A DNA stretch of 64,000 bases from NCBI GenBank assembly GCA_958496175.1, contig OY292278.1, forward strand, positions 32,798,001-32,862,000, in the 5' to 3' direction. Position 1 is the first letter of the stretch. Each line of letters opens with the position of its first letter. Positions 59,140 to 64,000 of the stretch are shown piece by piece. This DNA comes from Sisyra terminalis. Its lineage: Eukaryota > Arthropoda > Insecta > Neuroptera > Sisyridae. The notes beneath the pieces are model-generated. The model had not been told where the DNA came from. It saw only the letters and a program-made list of their open reading frames with translations, and searched no databases. Both the position numbers and the translations under genes were made by a program.

Positions 59140-59640
59140 CATCAGAGGTATCAAAGGTACTTTGGGAAAGTATCTAGATACAAGATAAGTTACTTTTTTA
59201 AAAAGTATCTGAATTTACTTTGGGTATATCTAGTTACTCTTCAAAATAAGGTACTTAAATACTTATAGGTTACTTCGAAGATACTTTAAAAGTTACTTTT
59301 GTAGTTACTTTTTATTTAATGTATGTACTAAGTATTGTAATATATAAGATAAAATTCTTAGGTAATCAGATAATGTATTTCTTATCTTTGATGTAGGAAA
59401 AAGAAAAATATGTTTGTCTTCTCCTCTGTAAATTCAACCCACTTTAAAACGCTAAAAGATTCATATAAGAGGTAAAAATTGAATCTTATTGAACAAAACA
59501 TAACTCTTCACCAAATCTCTTGGTATCTCAGTTTTTTTTCAGTATCTAAGATGCTTTTTAAGTTACAAGATACAGTTTTCGTTAAAAATTATTTAAGATA
59601 CTAGTTAATTTTTGGTAAAAGTATGGGAACTAGAATACTT
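59140..59640. repeat. AAGTATCT / GTTACTTTT short-period repeat tract
   Basis: From 59148 to 59320 and again from 59520 to 59640, words such as AAAGTATCTAGATACAAGAT, AAGTTACTTTTT and AAAAGTATCTGAATTTACTT recur every 10-25 bp in both orientations. This looks like the decayed short-period core of an interspersed element. The two parts flank a less repetitive 200-bp segment. Confidence 0.5.
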
Positions 59641-59644
59641 TTTT

Positions 59645-60165
59645 CTGACAATTCTGTTACACATATATTATGAAACAGAGACTAGTTACATGTTCCATCA
59701 CATAGATGTCGCTTGTAATAATTGTGCTGGAAACATAGTACAAAGCATATGAATTACAATAACTATTTACAATCTCTGACGAAAAAAAACTGTAAAGCTT
59801 GTAAACTGTGAAAACAAGAATCAAAGTTTGATTAATCCGATGTGTTGAATTTACTTATACACAAGCTTTATCAATAGATTGAGCAAAAGTGTACAGTTAT
59901 TCTTAAAGGTTTACACATTATAAACAGTATACATTTAGGTATATCAGGTAGAAGAAATGAATAAAATAGCGAATACATGAAAATAAAAATCACTTATTAC
60001 TTTTGCATAGCACAACGTTTGGACTATGACTTGATCTTTCTCATGTCCTTAATACTCATACTTTTCTACTAAAAATCTGAGAAAGTTAAAATCTTTACCA
60101 AAACGTTATAAAATGCCCAAACGACCCCTCATTGTTATTATTAAATGGCTTTTAATATGATTCAA
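59645..60165. other. AT-rich stretch without gene
   Basis: Nothing recognisable. Confidence 0.45.
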
Positions 60166-60170
60166 GACGC

Positions 60171-60199
60171 CTGACGGAGTTGCGATATGCAACAAAACG
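60171..60199 (+). ncRNA. Hammerhead-like motif, solitary copy with intact stem
   Basis: CTGACGG, extra A, stem GTTGC with loop GATAT and GCAAC (five perfect pairs), then AAAACG followed by TCGCCAATTTGG. The stem differs from GTTAC/GTAAC by a compensating A-T to G-C change. The first core base before AAA is changed (C in place of G). A tail-like TTTTCTTCTTTAATTTAGG follows at about 60232, as after P1 and P2. Confidence 0.45.
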
Positions 60200-60209
60200 T
60201 CGCCAATTT

Positions 60210-61300
60210 GGAAAATTAAAAAACAATCTGAGTTTTCTTCTTTAATTTAGGAAAATCTTTGGCATTGGAAAATAACCTACTTAAAATGTGTTTTAGATGA
60301 ATTTTGAGATAAATTCATATGGCGATATTGAAACTCATTAGTTATCAATAAATTAATGGGATATCATCTTAAACGTTTTGATACAAAATAGAAAAACTAT
60401 TTATAATTTTTTCCCGTTTGAGTCTTTTGCAACATAAGAATTTAAAAAATATATCTTGGACGTTTTATGTACCGATAAGTAAAAATTAAAGTTCCAAAGA
60501 TATTAGTACCTCTTACCCATCTATTCAATGCTAATCCGAAATTCTGTTCGGAAAATATGAAAATGGTCACAAACTTCGAACAAAATATGAAGCATGGTTT
60601 CACCCGTGGCGGGAAAAGGTGACATTGCTATGGTTTTTCAATAAGCCTTTTTTAAATTTAGGTACTAATATCGAGGACGAAGAATGAAGTATCATATATT
60701 TTATGTATTTTAAAATTATATTATATTATACCTAACAAGCGGATCTCTCGGGGTAAATTCGAAAAGATTCAAAATGGACTGAATTGAGAATAATTAACGA
60801 AGTCAGGGGTTTATAAGTGTAACTAGAATTAATTGCACGAACTATACAGATAATAAACACAATCAATTAAAATGCCATTGATGTTTAGAAGTTTCTTGTT
60901 TTCGATCTTTTGTGGATCAATGTAGAAACTATCAGGAATTTATAAGGATTGGTTCCGTTGCGTTTGCAGTGGGAAAAAGACAAATAGAGTTCAAATTAAG
61001 GATTGATGGCCAGTGATTTTGATTTCTTGTGCACAAGAAATAGTTAAGATTGTTTCTCACTTATAGGTTTTAAATTAGATTCGGTCGAATTTAGCTTGAA
61101 ATTTAGAAGTTTATATATGTGAGTATTGATCAGTTAAAGCAAACAAGAATCAAATGAACTATTTAATTGTAACGGAAACCATCACCAAATAATAAAGTAG
61201 GATATATCTTTTTATTCAGTTTGATATTCAAATAAATCATAGGGTCGATGACGTCATATTCGGTAGTTGTTGGGCTTCTATACAAACTTTAAAGATTTTT
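60210..61300. other. AT-rich stretch without gene
   Basis: Nothing recognisable. Confidence 0.45.
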
Positions 61301-61305
61301 TTTAA

Positions 61306-61437
61306 ATTGTTATTTACCGTCACTCTATAACTACTAAGGTCTTTAGCAACTCTAGGGTTCATAAAAATTCGTATTCGAGAAATATCGAAAATTTGTTCAA
61401 ATCGAAGATCGAACAAATGTCAATCGGTGCCGGCTAA
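61306..61437 (-). mobile_element. tRNA-derived SINE, minus strand, 5' part decayed
   Basis: In reverse: ATTGTTATTTACCGTCACTC, TAACTACTAAGGTCTTTAGC, AACTCTAGGGTTCATAAAAA, TATTCGAGAAATATCGAAAA and TTTGTTCAAATCGAAGATCG. The A-box head is only faintly visible (CGGTGCCGGCTA). Confidence 0.75.
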
Positions 61438-61439
61438 AT

Positions 61440-62055
61440 CAAATCTAAAACGTATAAGTAAGAGAAATAAAGTATAAATGGATCTAAGTTTATATAGACA
61501 AGTGTATAGGTGAAATATGTAAATAAATAGACGTAAGTTTTTTTTTGGTGTGTAGATAAATTATTTGTTACAATGTCAACATTTGTATATATAAATAATA
61601 CAGTTTATCATTCCACAAACCTAAAACAAATTCACGTAGAAAAACTATCAACAATTACATTATCAACAGTAGAAACTTATTCCACTAGGAAATTATTTGT
61701 CGTAAAAATATGAGGTTACTTATGGTTAAATTTTTGCCAAAATCGAAGAATACCCGTGAATAAGTTACAATCAAAAAATTTTTTTTTATTTTTCTTTCAA
61801 AATTATTTAATCTAAGTGTATAAATTATTAAAAGAAAATAAAACACTTCGAATTTCTTTTGAATATGCAAATTGTAGAGTTTATTATGAGTTGATTTGAT
61901 TGAAATCGTTTAGGGTGAAATTAACTGTAAATGTTCCAATTCAAAAAGGGTGGTTACATTGAATGTCAATAAATCAATAATGAAGGGTGTGGGATAGGAA
62001 AAGAACTAGGCATTATATTTATTTCCGATTTGGTAAATTTTCAAAAAAAATAAAA
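61440..62055. other. AT-rich stretch without gene
   Basis: Nothing recognisable. Confidence 0.45.
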
Positions 62056-62059
62056 AGCC

Positions 62060-62695
62060 TATAAAAAATCCAATTCGATTCACGCCGAATAACCGAGAGG
62101 TAAAATGGGGTACGAAGAGCAGGCAAGTGAGTATATCGAAAGCGTAGAATGGCGTGGTCCCTTATCGTTGATCCAGATAATTTATTTCATTATCTCGTCA
62201 ACTAATCTAAATGATATTTCCAAATGTAATATATCATTATAATCTTTGAAAAGCATCTCTCTCTCATTGTGCCTTATCCACACATACATTTTGATCAAGA
62301 TAAAATATGCGCTCTTATCTTTCATTAAATCTTAATGATATTTTCAAAAGCTTATCTTTTTTATTTATCAACACACAACAATCTAATAGAGCGAGCATCT
62401 TATCTGCTCGTAGCTCCGCTAAAGATTTATTCATCTACAAATATCCATATGTGTGATCGTTATTATGAATATATCCGGCAGGAAAATACAATGGACTGAG
62501 AAAATAAAGCACGCCAACACGAGGCCAGGACGAACGAAAGGCGTACCTCCATTCCCCATAACACTCAAATTCAGCCGATGACGCAGCCAAAATCCAGTTT
62601 TGAATTCTTTCAATTTAATCACATACCATAAAATGCACAATATATTAAAATTTTTGCGCGGACTTATCTTCTCCATCGTAGTTTATTTGTGCTTT
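62060..62695. other. GC-richer non-coding island 11
   Basis: Repeat-free block with two GC patches (62.09-62.16 and 62.45-62.60 kb) and many GATAA/TTATC words between them (near 62162, 62273, 62298, 62316, 62352 and 62400). The minus-strand frame 62431-62676 has no known domain. Candidate regulatory or conserved block. Confidence 0.4.
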
Positions 62696-63169
62696 GAATT
62701 AAAATTAAAAATCATGTTAAAGATTTTACTATTAAAAAGTTAACATTTACGACCAATTTGAATTCCTTGACTCGCTAATCTAAATTTACATTTATTTTAT
62801 TGCATCACTCTTTTAAGTAAAAGTATTGGAATTGCCTTTAAATGGCTTTTTTCGAAATTAAACTAAACCATAAAAAATTTTATTGCAAACATTTTTGTAA
62901 TGAATCTTCTACAACCAATAGCAAATTCTATTTGTTTTGTTTCGGTCAACAAGTATCACATTTCAAACAATTCTGATTTTCTTCAAGTTGTACTGATATG
63001 CAGCTAGGTCGTCCAAAAAATAAATAAAGGTCAGTTTACATAAAACCAGTGTTTCTCAGCCATTTTAAACCACTTCTTCTTCGTCCAAAGAGTCCGACGT
63101 GTAGTTGCTATACTGGATGTTGATCTTAAACTAGATTTGTAATCCCAAGACGAAGTTTGGAGAACCTTA

Positions 63170-63740
63170 ACACTACAACTTTACGTTTATTGTGTTCCCT
63201 GGGCCCTTACTTCATCAATTGTAAACCAAATAGGCGAGAAAATATTAGCAACAGACGAACAAGAGGTTGTTCGACTAGTTCAATACTGATATCGAAGATT
63301 CTCAACTCTTTTAGTCGTCATACTGACAAAGTGCTGCATTCCAAAGAAATGTGAGAAGCATTTTTATTCTCTGTCTGACAAAATTTACATATCGGAGGAT
63401 TTAAGAGTACCCCAATAGTATAAAGAAACTTTTTCAGGTCACAGTGTATCGAGGATTGCTCCTGATCCTGAATGACCTACCGAACTGTATCTTTCCCGGA
63501 TCTTCCACCCTGTAATACTTAAAATTCAGTTCCCAAGTCTGGATTTATTATTATTATCGTCTAGAGAATTGATCCCATTTTCTTTCTCCTTCTGACCTAA
63601 CATGTGCTATAAATCTTTCACTTCAAATCTTTCGTCACCCGGAGAACTTTAAAATTCGCTCATTAATGTGCTTTCTGTGTGCTGTCCCTTTGCTGTCCAT
63701 GGGACTTGGAGCTCCTAAGCCCAAGGTTCACCTAATTCCC
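63170..63740 (-). pseudogene. LINE (R1/Jockey-type) ORF2 C-terminal fragment
   Basis: On the minus strand between about 63445 and 63310 a frame reads CDLKKFLYTIGVLLNPP followed by ICKFC, then H and C in the spacing C-X2-C-X8-H-X4-C (zinc-knuckle-like), then a stop. This arrangement, after a G-H-x-x-L-x-x-x-L-x-x-x-G-like lead, is the C-terminal signature of R1/Jockey/I-type LINE proteins. Flanking sequence to about 63740 and 63170 has a coding-like texture but is frameshifted. The reverse transcriptase domain would lie to the right, partly decayed or outside the window. Dead copy. Confidence 0.65.
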
Positions 63741-63744
63741 TCTA

Positions 63745-64000
63745 TAATTCTTCACACATAAATAAAACTTTATATCAAGTTTCTAAACAATTCATTTAAA
63801 TGTTGTGTACATTTAGTTTCAAATTTCCCCTTTTGATTACCAAATCTTTCTTCCTCCTTGAAGCATAAGTCCCACGTTGAGAAACCCAATACTGAAAAGA
63901 ATTGTAAGTTTTCTTTCACTATTCCTCACCCTTTCTATTTGGGCAATCACTGATACCCTATGATAAAGTTTTAGCATCCACTGTGAGACAATACCGCTTC
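63745..64000. other. Right edge; possible hAT terminus at 63862-63894
   Basis: No gene. Read inward from 63894, CAGTATTGGGTTTCTCAACG then TGGGAC resembles a hAT end. CAGTGTTTCTCAGCC at 63047 could be a partner about 850 bp away, enclosing the LINE fragment, but there is no matching target duplication. Confidence 0.3.

Noticed and set aside
1..64000. CRISPR arrays, bacterial operons, rRNA genes, Shine-Dalgarno sites
   Set aside because: No regularly spaced identical repeats or prokaryotic gene organisation. The composition, transposons and SINEs are eukaryotic.

Overview
The window is AT-rich (roughly 70 percent by eye) eukaryotic DNA with no recognisable protein-coding gene, rRNA or functional tRNA. 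The transposon families suggest an arthropod, most likely an insect: mariner, Buster-type hAT, Penelope-like and R1/Jockey-type remnants plus a tRNA-derived SINE. The order cannot be fixed from this sequence. The longest open frames are about 125 codons, occur in GC-richer patches, often overlap on both strands and show no family signature, so I treat them as chance. The layout fits a gene desert or one very long intron.

Two textures alternate. Blocks of about 0.5-1.4 kb are GC-richer, mostly repeat-free and rich in recognisable factor-binding words: 9.7-11.0, 13.8-14.6, 17.5-19.0, 24.0-24.8, 32.15-32.9, 39.88-40.66, 43.38-43.93, 46.1-47.4, 50.4-51.5, 54.9-55.8 and 62.06-62.7 kb. I read these as candidate regulatory or conserved non-coding islands. 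The most specific contents are a six-site GATA cluster (10.06-10.32 kb) and two exact GGGTCA half-sites spaced by 4 bp (39.9 kb). Between the islands lies very AT-rich sequence holding decayed mobile elements.

The mobile content is structured. (1) A Penelope-like (PLE) GIY-YIG remnant at 1.5-2.0 kb is followed directly by a hammerhead-like motif. The same motif (CTGAnGA, short stem, GAAACG) recurs at several other places, mostly inside inverted repeats (12.4, 13.0, 22.6, 38.0, 42.5, 49.7, 60.2 kb), and its stem changes in a compensatory way between copies. (2) About nine copies of a Ser/Leu-tRNA-derived SINE are scattered throughout. (3) Several short hAT elements carry CAG..GG-type ends, three with 8-bp target duplications having TA at the centre, as in Buster hATs. 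(4) Two mariner pseudogenes are present: one split by a SINE with a visible target duplication, the other internally deleted. (5) A 1,055-bp non-coding element at 56.2-57.3 kb has about 300-bp terminal inverted repeats and a perfect 8-bp target duplication. (6) A complex foldback structure at 30.5-31.7 kb contains a perfect 40-bp-arm hairpin. (7) A LINE C-terminal CCHC fragment lies near the right edge.

Nothing here works together as a pathway. The useful content is the repeat archaeology, the hammerhead-like RNA motif family and the candidate regulatory islands.
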